Below, in pieces: positions 36,694 through 45,215 of a DNA stretch of 64,000 bases. Each line of letters opens with the position of its first letter. The stretch's first letter is position 1. The position numbers were made by a program, and so were the translations under genes. Origin of the DNA: Dermatophilus congolensis (GTDB lineage: Bacteria; Actinomycetota; Actinomycetes; Actinomycetales; Dermatophilaceae); assembly GCF_900187045.1 (NCBI RefSeq), contig NZ_LT906453.1, forward strand, positions 124,001 to 188,000. The letters run 5' to 3'. Below the pieces are notes generated by a model that did not search any database, was not told where the DNA came from, and saw only the letters and a program-made list of their open reading frames with translations.

Positions 36694-38064
36694 TTAGGCG
36701 GTGGTGGCGGTGTGTTCGGCCATGAGGCGTTTTTCTTCGCGCCAGATCACTTGGAAGATGGCTAGGACGAGGACGTTGAAGGCTAGGAATGTCATGAAGG
36801 TGACGTCCCATCCTGCGTATTTGACGAGGAATCCAACGCCGGTGGAGGCCAGGGTGGCGCCGAGGAGGTAGCCGAATAGTCCGGTGAATCCGGCGGCGGT
36901 TCCGGCGATGTTGCGTGGGGATAGGTCTAGGGCTTGGAGGCCAATGAGGGCGACGGGGCCGTAGATGAATCCACCGATGAGGGAGATGAAGAGTAGGAGT
37001 ACCCAGGCTGGGGTGCCGACTGGGGCTAGCCAGTAGGCGGCGGTAGAGGCTGCGGCGCCGAGCATGAAGAGTGAGACGGTGGCGGACCGGTTGGTTCCCA
37101 GGAGTTTGTCGGAGACCCAGCCGCACAGGATGGTGCCGAGCAGTCCGGCTAGTTCGAAGGCTGCGAAGCCGACGAGTCCTGATCCGATGCTCATGTGGTG
37201 GTGTTCGGATAGGTAGGTGGTGATCCAGTGCAGGACGCCGTAGCGCAGGGCGTAGACGAAGACGTTGGCGATGGCGAGCAGCATGATGATGCGGCTGCGC
37301 AGGATGTGGGTGACGACGAGTTCTTTGGTGGAGATGCGTTCGGTGCCTTCGGCGGTGGTGTCTGAGACTTTTGCCGGGTCGTTGCGGTATTCGTCGATGG
37401 GGGGTAGGCCGACTGCGGGTGGGTTGTCGTGGATGAGGAAGAAGGCCACGACAGCGACGGCCAGGGCGACGAGGGCTGGTAGCCAGTAGGCGCCTTGCCA
37501 GTTTTTGCCGCTAGCGCCCAGGCCGATGCCAACGAGTACGGGCAGGACACCTGCGCCAAGGTTGTGTGAGGTGTTCCAGAGTGAGCCTTTCCAGCCGCGT
37601 TCGCTGGTGCTGAACCATTGGACGATGATGCGTCCGCAGGGTGGGTATCCCATGCCTTGGAACCAGCCGTTGAGGAACATGACGGTGGCGAAAAGGCCGA
37701 CGCTGGCGGTGACCCAGGGCACGAATGCGACGACGAGGTTCATCAGTGCTGATAGGGCTAGCCCGAGGGGTAGGAAGTATCGGGCGTTTGATCTGTCGGA
37801 GATCATGGCGCTGAAAAATTTGCTCAGGCCGTAGCTGACGAGTACTGCGTTGCCGATGATGCCGATGGCGGGTTTGTCGATGGCGCCGCCTTCGTCGAGC
37901 AGGAGGGGCGCGATGGTGGAGATGTTGTTACGGATGAGGTAGAACCCGGCGTAGCCGAGGAAAATCCCCATGAACACCTGGAACCGGTAGCGACGGTACG
38001 TGGAGGCAACCGCCTCCGTGGGGAGTGGGGCGGCCGGCGGCGGTGCCTGCAGCCAGGTGAGCAT
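36694..38064 (-). CDS. Organophosphate:phosphate antiporter (GlpT/UhpT/UhpC-like MFS)
   Basis: A 456-residue, 12-helix MFS protein of the organophosphate:Pi antiporter family. Diagnostic blocks are YAGFYLIRNN in helix 1 and GMGYPPCGRIIVQWFS followed by RGWKGSLWNTSHNLGAG, where conserved Arg and His residues line the substrate path in GlpT and UhpT. It would exchange sugar phosphates or glycerol-3-phosphate for Pi; alternatively it could be a UhpC-type receptor. It lies directly downstream of a two-component system and a possible response-regulator site. Confidence 0.87.
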   Translation of the reverse strand: MLTWLQAPPPAAPLPTEAVASTYRRYRFQVFMGIFLGYAGFYLIRNNISTIAPLLLDEGGAIDKPAIGIIGNAVLVSYGLSKFFSAMISDRSNARYFLPLGLALSALMNLVVAFVPWVTASVGLFATVMFLNGWFQGMGYPPCGRIIVQWFSTSERGWKGSLWNTSHNLGAGVLPVLVGIGLGASGKNWQGAYWLPALVALAVAVVAFFLIHDNPPAVGLPPIDEYRNDPAKVSDTTAEGTERISTKELVVTHILRSRIIMLLAIANVFVYALRYGVLHWITTYLSEHHHMSIGSGLVGFAAFELAGLLGTILCGWVSDKLLGTNRSATVSLFMLGAAASTAAYWLAPVGTPAWVLLLFISLIGGFIYGPVALIGLQALDLSPRNIAGTAAGFTGLFGYLLGATLASTGVGFLVKYAGWDVTFMTFLAFNVLVLAIFQVIWREEKRLMAEHTATTA

Positions 38065-38134
38065 GGGGACTCCTTTGTGCGGGTCGTGGGTGACGTCACG
38101 ATTCTTCGCTTATGGGAGTAACGGCGGCAGTGGG

Positions 38135-38151
38135 TGTTGGTAACTGTTGGT
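38135..38151 (-). promoter_or_regulatory. Direct repeats, putative response-regulator site
   Basis: TGTTGGT occurs at 38135-38141 and again at 38145-38151, a 10-base spacing that matches one helical turn, as typical for OmpR/PhoB-type regulators. The site lies between the response regulator gene and the antiporter gene, about 70 bases upstream of the antiporter start. Binding is inferred. Confidence 0.4.
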
Positions 38152-38161
38152 GCCAGTTTTG

Positions 38162-38890
38162 TTACCGAGGTTGGGTTGGGTTGGGGGTGAGTGGTTCGAG
38201 GGTGAAGACGTATCCGGCTCCGCGTACGGCGGTGATGATTTCGGCGGGTAGTCCGGCTGCTTCGAGTTTGCGGCGGAGTCGGTAGGCGGTGGATTTAACC
38301 ATGTTGCGTCCGCCTTGGGTTGCGCTTGTTTCCCATACTTCGTTGAGCAGGGCTCGTAGGGGGACGATTTCTTCTGGGCGGGTGATGAGTGCTTGGAGTA
38401 GGCGGCTTTCGGTGGTGGTGACGTCCAGGCGGGTGCCGTTGACGTGGACGGCGTGGCTGGCGGGGGCCAGGGTGATGGGGCCGCAGCAGATGGTGGTGGC
38501 GGTGTGGGTGGTGGCTAGTCCGTAGCGGCGCATGATGGCTCGTACGCGCAGGATGAGTTCTTTGGGTGAGAAGGGTTTGGCGAGGTGGTCATCGGCGCCT
38601 GCTTCCAGGCCGGTGACGCGGTCGTCGGTGTCGCCTAGGGCGGTGAGCATGATGACGGGGATGTCTTTGGTGCTGCGGATGCGGCGGCAGAGGTCGTATC
38701 CGTTGGAGTCCGGGAGCATGACATCGAGGATGACTAGGCAGCAGTCGTGGCGTTCGAATAGTGACCAGCCGTCGTGGGCGGTGTGGGCGGTGAGCACTTC
38801 GAGGTTTTCGTTTTCGAGGGCGAACGAGATGATTTGGGCGACTTGGGGTTCGTCGTCGATGGCGAGTACGTATCGGGGTGTTGGTGTCAT
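38162..38890 (-). CDS. OmpR/PhoB-family response regulator
   Basis: A 242-residue regulator. The receiver domain contains AIDDEPQV (acidic pair), LVILDVMLPDSNGYDL (phosphoacceptor Asp), MLTALGD and AKPFSPKEL (conserved Lys). The C-terminal winged helix has GGRNMVKSTAYRLRRKLEAAG as recognition helix and GAGYVF as the wing. Its stop codon is 98 bases upstream of the antiporter start, and its own start overlaps the histidine kinase stop (ATGA). It likely activates the transport genes. Confidence 0.92.
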   Translation of the reverse strand: MTPTPRYVLAIDDEPQVAQIISFALENENLEVLTAHTAHDGWSLFERHDCCLVILDVMLPDSNGYDLCRRIRSTKDIPVIMLTALGDTDDRVTGLEAGADDHLAKPFSPKELILRVRAIMRRYGLATTHTATTICCGPITLAPASHAVHVNGTRLDVTTTESRLLQALITRPEEIVPLRALLNEVWETSATQGGRNMVKSTAYRLRRKLEAAGLPAEIITAVRGAGYVFTLEPLTPNPTQPR

Positions 38891-39654
38891 GCACGGCTCC
38901 GGGGCAGGGTCAGAAGCACGGATGTGCCGTGGTGGGCGATGGAGTCCACGAGGAGGCGTCCGCCGTGGACGTTCACGATGTCGCGGGTGATGGACATGCC
39001 TAGGCCGGCTCCGCTGAGCAGTCCGGCGCGTGGTTCGTATTGTTCAAAGGGTACGAAGACTGAGCGGCAGCGTTGGCGGCTCATGCCGGGGCCGAGGTCG
39101 GCGACGGTGATGACGACGTTGTTTTCGCCGGCGCGGGCGTGGACGCGGATGTCGCTGGTTTCGGCGGCGTAGCGGGCGGCGTTGTTGATGACGTTCCAGA
39201 GTGCGTGGCGTAGGAGTACGGGGTCTGCGTGGACGTGCAGTGGGTCGCCTTGGTCGTCGACGACGATGGGGATGGCGCTGGTTTCGCGTAGTTCTTGGGC
39301 GGTTTCCCGTAGCAGGAGGCGTACGTCGCAGGGTTGGAGGTCTGGGCGGAAGTCGTCGCTGCGCATACGGGCGGAGACGAGGAAGGTGGCGGCTACTCCG
39401 ATGGCGCGGACGCTGTTGGTGCGGATGGTGTCTAGAAGTTTGCGTTGTTGGGGGGTGAGTTGTTCTGTGTCGAGGGTTTCGGCGAGCAGTTCGGTGGCGC
39501 CTTCGACCAGGGAGAGGGGGGTGCGGATTTCGTGGGCGAGCACTTGGTGTTCTGGCAGTTCGGGGTGCAAGTGGCGGCGGGGTTTCCAGAGTCGGCCGAC
39601 GGCGACGCCAACGATGAGCGCTGCGCCTGCTATGACGGCTCCGACGACATCCAC
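38887..39654 (-). CDS. Sensor histidine kinase lacking an extracellular sensor
   Basis: A 255-residue kinase with one N-terminal transmembrane helix (residues 5-22) and no extracytoplasmic loop. The H-box is HEIRTPLS, the N-box NVINNAARYA, G1 DLGPGM and G2 GAGLGMSI, so the catalytic core is complete. With no visible sensing domain it may take its input from a membrane partner, possibly the antiporter, as in UhpB-UhpC. It overlaps the response regulator gene by ATGA and is the first gene of the locus. Confidence 0.9.
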   Translation of the reverse strand: MDVVGAVIAGAALIVGVAVGRLWKPRRHLHPELPEHQVLAHEIRTPLSLVEGATELLAETLDTEQLTPQQRKLLDTIRTNSVRAIGVAATFLVSARMRSDDFRPDLQPCDVRLLLRETAQELRETSAIPIVVDDQGDPLHVHADPVLLRHALWNVINNAARYAAETSDIRVHARAGENNVVITVADLGPGMSRQRCRSVFVPFEQYEPRAGLLSGAGLGMSITRDIVNVHGGRLLVDSIAHHGTSVLLTLPRSRA

Positions 39655-39911
39655 CTGCTCACGCTAGCGGGCGTGTGGGCAGGGGATGTCGTCGATACCG
39701 CCACGGACTGCGCTACAGCTAGGAGCAGGGCCGCGTGATGGCATCATGACCGGATTGACTCGTATAACGCGACAGCCCATAGGCCGAGTGCGAACTGGCA
39801 TCGAAGTAACTGTGGCTGTTACAGGGTTACGTCCTTCTTGTGGGAATGGCCGCAGACTGGGCCGCAATAATTATCCCGCCCGCCAAATCGCTACCAATTC
39901 GCGTGGCCTAT
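39655..39911. other. Intergenic, promoter region of the sensor kinase
   Basis: No convincing coding region is seen on either strand. It should hold the minus-strand promoter of the two-component genes, but I see no clear -10/-35 pair or repeat. Confidence 0.5.
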
Positions 39912-40152
39912 TTATGTGCTGGCCTGATCATGTTCGCCTGGTTTGATGCGCTCTACCTGGGAGCTCATGATTGTGCCCAGCCCTGGCATTTCGCGTAGCG
40001 GGATCCATGCCATCAGCACGATTAAGGCGATCAGGTTGGTGGCCACCCGAAAGTCCAGCAGATTTGGTGGGTGACGCCTTTTGTCAGCACGTTCCAGCTA
40101 GCGGCCCCCAATCCTGAGCGAACGAGGGTCATGACGGCCGCGGAGGGCCATA
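39912..40152 (-). pseudogene. Frameshifted remnant of a YczE-like membrane protein
   Basis: On the minus strand one frame reads LVWPSAAVMTLVRSGLGAASWNVLTKGVTHQ in two parts: AAVMTLVRSGLGAASW and NVLTKGVTHQ. A second frame continues LLDFRVATNLIALIVL, then MAWIPLREMPGLGTIM, and ends at a TAA at 39912-39914. Together they match the YczE family pattern (RxGLGxxxWxVLxxG ... WIPLRxxPGxGT). The frame change falls near 40066, an in-frame TGA lies upstream of about 40152, and no start is present, so this is a decayed gene that lost its N-terminus and reading frame. Confidence 0.6.
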
Positions 40153-40258
40153 CCAGTCATTCTTTCTACTACCTATTTCGGCAGTCAACGCAGGTGTATC
40201 CAGTAGCGCGGGGGGAAATCGCTTGGTGCTGACTCGATATAAACCTGCGGGGACAGCA

Positions 40259-40297
40259 CGAGGCGCGGTGAGCGCATCACTCGCTCACCGCGCCTCG
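40259..40297. terminator. Strong terminator hairpin
   Basis: Bases 40259-40274 are perfectly complementary to 40282-40297 (16-bp stem, 7-base loop), just downstream of the minus-strand gene ending at 40346. Confidence 0.8.
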
Positions 40298-40345
40298 GCC
40301 GCCGCGGCAGCCAGGCGCCCCCTCAGGCACCCGGCCTCGCGGCCG

Positions 40346-40759
40346 TCAGACGTTCATGTGGTCCGGACCGAGTCGCCCCAACTCGCGGCCCACTAAGAAC
40401 GCTAACGTCATATCGAGAAGGTCTCCCGAGAACGGGTTTCCGTCCGGGCATCCCTCTTCGTACATCGTGTGAATGTGCTCGGCGTATTCGACGCTGATGT
40501 CTTCGCCGTTTTTTAACGGACCGGCCAGGCGATCCATCGCGATTTGCAGCACATAGAAGCTGACCCGCAAGCCTTCTTCAGGAATGTCATCAGGAATACG
40601 CTCACTTGTTGCCACATAGATGAGCTCTTTGTCGGTTTCGGTCAATCCGCGCAACTCTGCTGGGCTGGCATCGAACCATCGCACGTCACCTGTCACCGGG
40701 GCACCGACCTGCACCGCTGCGGCCCGTATCAGAGGGGAAAGCCCGAAGCTGCCCATCAT
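40346..40759 (-). CDS. Hypothetical protein, 137 aa
   Basis: I do not recognise the family. It is a soluble, acidic protein with no signal or membrane segment. It contains SPAELRGLTETDKELIYVAT and a C-terminal LDMTLAFLVGRELGRLGPDH, suggesting mostly helical structure. GAAGAGG precedes the first of two adjacent ATG codons at 40759, which sets the start. A strong terminator follows. It is divergent from the TelA operon and could belong to it functionally, but nothing in the sequence shows this. Confidence 0.6.
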   Translation of the reverse strand: MMGSFGLSPLIRAAAVQVGAPVTGDVRWFDASPAELRGLTETDKELIYVATSERIPDDIPEEGLRVSFYVLQIAMDRLAGPLKNGEDISVEYAEHIHTMYEEGCPDGNPFSGDLLDMTLAFLVGRELGRLGPDHMNV

Positions 40760-41146
40760 GTCAACCTCTTCCCGACCCGTCCGGGGACCCAACGTCCCGC
40801 GTGAATACGCGCACCTATCGGCACCCGACCGAAGTCTCTGAGTCAGCAAACCCCCTCGATTTATTCACCGCTTCCTGCGAGATCAACTGCCTAACAACCA
40901 CACTGCACCCGAACCCTAGCTGTGTGTGAGATGTTCACAGTTACCGGGCTCCGGCGTGTCGGCCCAGCAGTACGTGGTACTTCCACCTCCACCAGCATCA
41001 GCACAACACGGGAACGATATGGAACAGTTGTGCGTGAACCCGGTGGGTCATCGAAGCCACTGAACTGCTGGCACAACCAGCCGCACGGCTACGCCCACAT
41101 ACCACGCCATCACTCACGGGCCACCAGCCCGGAACAGGGGAGAACC
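40760..41146. other. Intergenic region upstream of the TelA operon
   Basis: A 387-base gap between divergent genes. It should contain the operon promoter. An open frame from 40922 runs into TelA, but its translation is Arg/Thr/Ser-rich without similarity to the family, and the TelA start at 41147 has its own AGGGGAG site, so I treat it as non-coding. Confidence 0.5.
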
Positions 41147-42361
41147 ATGACGACGCCGTTGCAGCCACCGGAGCCCGTCCTCAAACTGGAAGCCCCTGCG
41201 CCACCGCAACCCGTTGCCGCCACCTCCGCTCCCAAAATGGCCCCCGCCGTCCCCGAGAGCGCTATCCCCGCCCTGGACGACAAAGTCAACGAGTTCATGC
41301 GCGGCTTGGACGCCGCCGCAACCAAATCACCCGAATTCGAATCTCGCGCTGCCGAAGTACGAGGCATGGGCGACGCCGATATCCGCCGCGCCGCCGAATC
41401 CAGCAACCGCCTGCTCCAAACCCCCGTCAAAGCACTCAACGACGGCGAAATCAGCAAAGAATCCAAAGTTTCCAACACTCTGCTTGAGCTACGCCGCACC
41501 GTCGAAGACCTCGACCCCGGCAAAGCCTCCGTCGGTAAAAAACTCCTCGGTTTCATTCCGATGGGCGGGAAAATCACCGATTACTTCCGCCGCTACGAAT
41601 CCGCCCAGAAACACATCGACGGCATCTTGCACTCCCTACGCAGCGGCCAAGACGAACTACTCAAAGACAACGCCGCCCTCAACGTCGAAAAAAACCAGCT
41701 CTGGGAGTCCATGGGCAGGCTTAACCAATACGTTTACGTAGCAGAACAACTCGACGCACGAGTCTCAGCTCAAATCACTGAACTAGACGTCAGCGACCCC
41801 GAACGCGCCAAAGCGATGCGTGAAGACGTCCTCTTCTACATCCGGCAGAAACACCAAGACCTACTCACCCAGCTGGCCGTGTCAATCCAGAACTACCTGG
41901 CCATCGACATCGTCATCAAAAACAACCTCGAACTCATCAAAGGTGTCGACCGGGCCAGCACCACCACCGTCTCAGCCCTGCGCACCGCGATCATCGTCGC
42001 CCAAGCCCTGAACAACCAAAAGCTCGTCCTGGAGCAAATCACCGCGCTCAACACCACCACCTCAAACCTCATCCAATCAACGTCCGAGATGCTGCGCGAC
42101 AACTCCGTCACCATCCAGCAACAAGCAGCCAGCTCCACCATCGGCCTACCCCAGCTACAGGCCGCGTTCGCGAACATCTACCAAACCATGGACGCCATCG
42201 ACCAGTTCAAACTGGAAGCGCTCGACAACATGGCTACCACCATCGGCACCCTCGAAGGTGAAGTCAGTAAATCCCGCGCATACCTCGACCGCGCCAAAAA
42301 AGTCGACGAACGCCACAACAACGGCACACTGAACATCGGCGGCCCCAACCCCCGCCCCTGA
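41147..42361 (+). CDS. TelA family protein (toxic anion resistance)
   Basis: A 404-residue, largely helical cytoplasmic protein of the TelA/toxic-anion-resistance family. The family core runs from about residue 100 to 390, with LGFIPMGGKITDYFRRYES, KNQLWESMGRLNQYVYVAEQ, IQNYLAIDIVIKNNLELI and NNQKLVLEQITALNTTTS as recognisable blocks. A Pro/Ala-rich N-terminus of about 40 residues precedes it. TelA proteins are linked to tellurite, cell-envelope antibiotic and stress tolerance, and are usually paired with an XpaC-like partner, as here. It is the first gene of a nine-gene plus-strand operon. Confidence 0.9.
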   Translation: MTTPLQPPEPVLKLEAPAPPQPVAATSAPKMAPAVPESAIPALDDKVNEFMRGLDAAATKSPEFESRAAEVRGMGDADIRRAAESSNRLLQTPVKALNDGEISKESKVSNTLLELRRTVEDLDPGKASVGKKLLGFIPMGGKITDYFRRYESAQKHIDGILHSLRSGQDELLKDNAALNVEKNQLWESMGRLNQYVYVAEQLDARVSAQITELDVSDPERAKAMREDVLFYIRQKHQDLLTQLAVSIQNYLAIDIVIKNNLELIKGVDRASTTTVSALRTAIIVAQALNNQKLVLEQITALNTTTSNLIQSTSEMLRDNSVTIQQQAASSTIGLPQLQAAFANIYQTMDAIDQFKLEALDNMATTIGTLEGEVSKSRAYLDRAKKVDERHNNGTLNIGGPNPRP

Positions 42362-42414
42362 ACCCCAAGCACCACACGCATCCGCACAAGCCCGTCCCAA
42401 GGAGGTGACCACCC

Positions 42415-42990
42415 GTGTTCGCTGACCTATTCGGCCGCAAAGAGACCCCCACCCCAGAAGAAACACACCCCGGCCCGCCCACCAGCGACCGGCTCCGGGA
42501 AGCTCTAGAAGCCACCGAAGCACTCGTGAACACGGGTGAAGTCCCCTCCCCCGTCACCGCACGCGTACTGCGAGTCACCACCGCAGTACGCGACACCCTC
42601 CCCCGCCTCGACGCCCTCGGCGCCGGATCAGCCACCGTGTACAACGTCATGGCCACCGCCACCGATTACCTCCCCGACGCCGTCAACGGCTACCTACGCC
42701 TGCCCCGCCGGTTCGCCGACACCCGCCCCGTCGACAACGGCCGCACCTCCCTCATGGTGCTCATCGACCAACTCGACCTGCTCGGCGCCACCATGGACAA
42801 CATCTTCGACGCCGTCTACCGCGAAGACGCCAACGCACTCATCGCGCACGGACAATTCCTCGCCGACAAATTCGGCCACGGCAGCAGCACACCTGCTCTC
42901 AACCTCAGCGAAAACACCCCTACCCCGCCACCACCCACCGGCGAACCGGACCGCCTACAACCCCCAACCCCACCCGAAAACCCGAGGTAA
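42415..42990 (+). CDS. XpaC-like protein
   Basis: A 191-residue protein. Its central region (residues 25-160) follows the XpaC pattern: a helical start, YNVMATATDYLPDAVNGYLRL (XpaC has a YYLPxxxxLLxxY-like block) and a C-terminal LDLLGATMDNIFDAVYREDA segment. The tail is Pro-rich and disordered. XpaC-TelA pairs are a conserved arrangement. The GTG start at 42415 is preceded by a near-perfect AAGGAGGTGA site, suggesting strong translation. Confidence 0.7.
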   Translation: MFADLFGRKETPTPEETHPGPPTSDRLREALEATEALVNTGEVPSPVTARVLRVTTAVRDTLPRLDALGAGSATVYNVMATATDYLPDAVNGYLRLPRRFADTRPVDNGRTSLMVLIDQLDLLGATMDNIFDAVYREDANALIAHGQFLADKFGHGSSTPALNLSENTPTPPPPTGEPDRLQPPTPPENPR

Positions 42991-42993
42991 CCC

Positions 42994-44397
42994 GTGGACA
43001 CACCACACACCAGCCCCCACGACCTCGCCCGGGCCCTCACCAACCTCACCGACCTGGCCCAACGAGCCGGAATCAACCCAGACACCGCCCGCATCGAAGG
43101 CACCACCATCGCTGCAGCCACCCTGGCCACCAGCCGCCCCAGCAGCGCCCACAACGCCTGGCAGGACGCCACCGGCGCCACCTTGACCGACTTCTTCACA
43201 GCCGCGACCCACGGGCGCCGCCACGAACACACCCCCACCCCCCTACTGACCCACCTCATCCACACCGGCTCCCCACACGCCAGCGCCTACGCCCACGCCC
43301 TAGCCCACATCGCCACCACCTGCGCAGCCCTGCCCGAAGCACCCGTCACCGCCGCCGGAAAAGCAACCCGCACCGCCACCACCCAAACCAACGCAACCGG
43401 CGCACCTGACACCAACGGAACAGCCACCTGGCCCGCCTCCAACGCCCTGGACCTAAGCAACCTCACCCCCTACCAGCCCACTACCGCTGCCCCACCCCCA
43501 CTCGAAAACACCACCGCGCCCCTACAAAACACCCCCACCGAAACTGTCGAAGAACTCCTGGCCGAACTCGACCAGCTCATCGGACTGACCAGTGTCAAAA
43601 CCGAAATCCGCCGCCAAAGCGCCATACTCGAAATGGAAGCCAAACGCCGCGCCGCCGGACTCAAAACCGCAACCCTCTCCCGCCACCTCGTCTTCGTCGG
43701 CAACCCCGGAACCGGGAAAACAACCGTCGCCCGCCTCGTCGCCAGCATCTACCACGCCCTCGGACTGCTCTCCCAAGGCCAACTCATCGAAGTTGACCGC
43801 TCCGAACTCGTCGCCGGATACCTAGGCCAAACCGCCGCTAAAACCGCCGAAATCGCACAATCCGCCTACGGCGGAGTGCTCTTCATCGACGAGGCATACA
43901 CCCTCGCCGGAGACCAATACGGGCAAGAAGCCATCGACACCCTCGTCAAAGAAATGGAAGACCACCGCGACGAACTCGTCGTCATCGTCGCTGGATACCC
44001 CCGCCCCATGCAGGAATTCATCGACACCAACCCCGGCCTAGCCAGCCGATTCCGCACCACCATCACCTTCGAGGACTACAGCGACGACGAAATCGTCTCC
44101 ATCCTGACCACCCAAGCCAGCAACTGGGACTACGACCTCACCCACCGAGCCCAACAACGCTTCCGCGAAATCCTCGCCGCCACCCCACGCGACCACACCT
44201 TCGGCAACGGACGCTTCGCCCGCAACATCCTCGAAAACGCCATCAGCCACCACGCACTACGCCTGGCCAACATCACCGAACCCACCACCGAAGAACTCCG
44301 CACCCTCGAACGCAGCGACATCGAAAACCGCGACCACACCCCAGAAGAAACCGCCGCCCCCACCACCACACCCCAGGAGGGCGAAAACCCACAATGA
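42994..44397 (+). CDS. CbxX/CfqX-type AAA+ ATPase
   Basis: A 467-residue protein. The first 180 residues are Ala/Thr-rich and low in complexity. The AAA+ domain (about 190-430) resembles the CbxX/CfqX (rubisco activase-like) family: Walker A GNPGTGKTT, Walker B GVLFIDEAYTL, sensor 1 VIVAGYPRPM, and an arginine finger region PGLASRFRTTITF. A remodelling ATPase acting on a partner protein, perhaps TelA or the kinase complex, is inferred from the operon. It starts at GTG 42994, three bases after the previous stop, and overlaps the next gene by ATGA. Confidence 0.88.
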   Translation: MDTPHTSPHDLARALTNLTDLAQRAGINPDTARIEGTTIAAATLATSRPSSAHNAWQDATGATLTDFFTAATHGRRHEHTPTPLLTHLIHTGSPHASAYAHALAHIATTCAALPEAPVTAAGKATRTATTQTNATGAPDTNGTATWPASNALDLSNLTPYQPTTAAPPPLENTTAPLQNTPTETVEELLAELDQLIGLTSVKTEIRRQSAILEMEAKRRAAGLKTATLSRHLVFVGNPGTGKTTVARLVASIYHALGLLSQGQLIEVDRSELVAGYLGQTAAKTAEIAQSAYGGVLFIDEAYTLAGDQYGQEAIDTLVKEMEDHRDELVVIVAGYPRPMQEFIDTNPGLASRFRTTITFEDYSDDEIVSILTTQASNWDYDLTHRAQQRFREILAATPRDHTFGNGRFARNILENAISHHALRLANITEPTTEELRTLERSDIENRDHTPEETAAPTTTPQEGENPQ

Positions 44398-45215
44398 GCG
44401 CCACCCCCCACGCCACAGCAACACCCCCCGCCACCACCACACCAACAACAACCCCAGCCACACACACCATCACCACCAGCCCAACAACGCCCACACCACG
44501 GCGACGCAACACCCGCGCCCGACTACGCACCTGGTCAGCGGCAGCCATCGCCACCGGCACCCTCACCGGAGTCGTCGGCATGGGCGCACTCGGCCTAGCC
44601 TCCCCACGTACCTCCACCTACAACAAAGCCCTCAACAACGCCACCACCATCGCCCAAACCCTGCCCGCCGCCGCCCAACAAGTACGCATCGCCCCCGACA
44701 CCCACTCCGCACGCAACCACTTCACCGCCGCCGCCACCGACCTCGCCTCCCGCATCCCCCACCTAGCCGCAAGCGCTCCCACCACAGACACCCCCACCTA
44801 CCAAACCGTCGCCCACAAACTCGCCACCTACATCGCCACCGTCAACGCCGGCACATCCACCACCGACACCGACACCGCCTTCACCAATGACGTCACCACC
44901 CCCCTAGTCGCCATGAGCGACAACACCACCCCCCTGCTCGCCACCAGCCTCTACACCCTCACCGCCCTCACCGCCCTTGGCACCCTCATCGGCGCCAGCA
45001 TCACCCTGGCACGCACCACCAAACGCCTCATCAGCCTGCCCATCCTCACCGGCGCCGTGCTCCTGAGTACCTGCACCGGCATCACCGCCACCAACCTCCT
45101 AGGCACCGGCACCCTACCCACCTTCGCCGCAGGCGCCCTTACCCTCACCGGCAGCGTCCTAGCCGGAATCCTCACCGCCAGAGGCATCAACAAACGCGCC
45201 CAGGAGTACCGATGA
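44394..45215 (+). CDS. GlnX-like four-helix membrane protein
   Basis: A 273-residue membrane protein. A Thr/Pro-rich cytoplasmic N-terminus of about 40 residues leads into helix 1 (AAAIATGTLTGVVGMGALGL), then a predicted extracytoplasmic domain of about 110 residues, and three further helices. This topology resembles GlnX, which works with PknG in mycobacteria and corynebacteria, although sequence identity looks low. It could pass an outside signal to the kinase two genes downstream. Overlaps with both neighbours (ATGA) make it part of the operon. Confidence 0.6.
   Translation: MSATPHATATPPATTTPTTTPATHTITTSPTTPTPRRRNTRARLRTWSAAAIATGTLTGVVGMGALGLASPRTSTYNKALNNATTIAQTLPAAAQQVRIAPDTHSARNHFTAAATDLASRIPHLAASAPTTDTPTYQTVAHKLATYIATVNAGTSTTDTDTAFTNDVTTPLVAMSDNTTPLLATSLYTLTALTALGTLIGASITLARTTKRLISLPILTGAVLLSTCTGITATNLLGTGTLPTFAAGALTLTGSVLAGILTARGINKRAQEYR

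Noticed and set aside
36584-37126. Open frame extending the solute-binding protein upstream
   Set aside because: It overlaps the antiporter gene and the terminator hairpin and reads as Arg/His/Pro-rich nonsense. The GTG at 36583 has a good ribosome binding site and a signal-like segment.
40926-40940. CRP-like site TGTGA-N5-TCACA
   Set aside because: Spacing is 5 rather than the usual 6 bases and the position relative to a promoter is unknown.
40922-41146. N-terminal extension of TelA
   Set aside because: No family similarity, and the start at 41147 has an AGGGGAG site.
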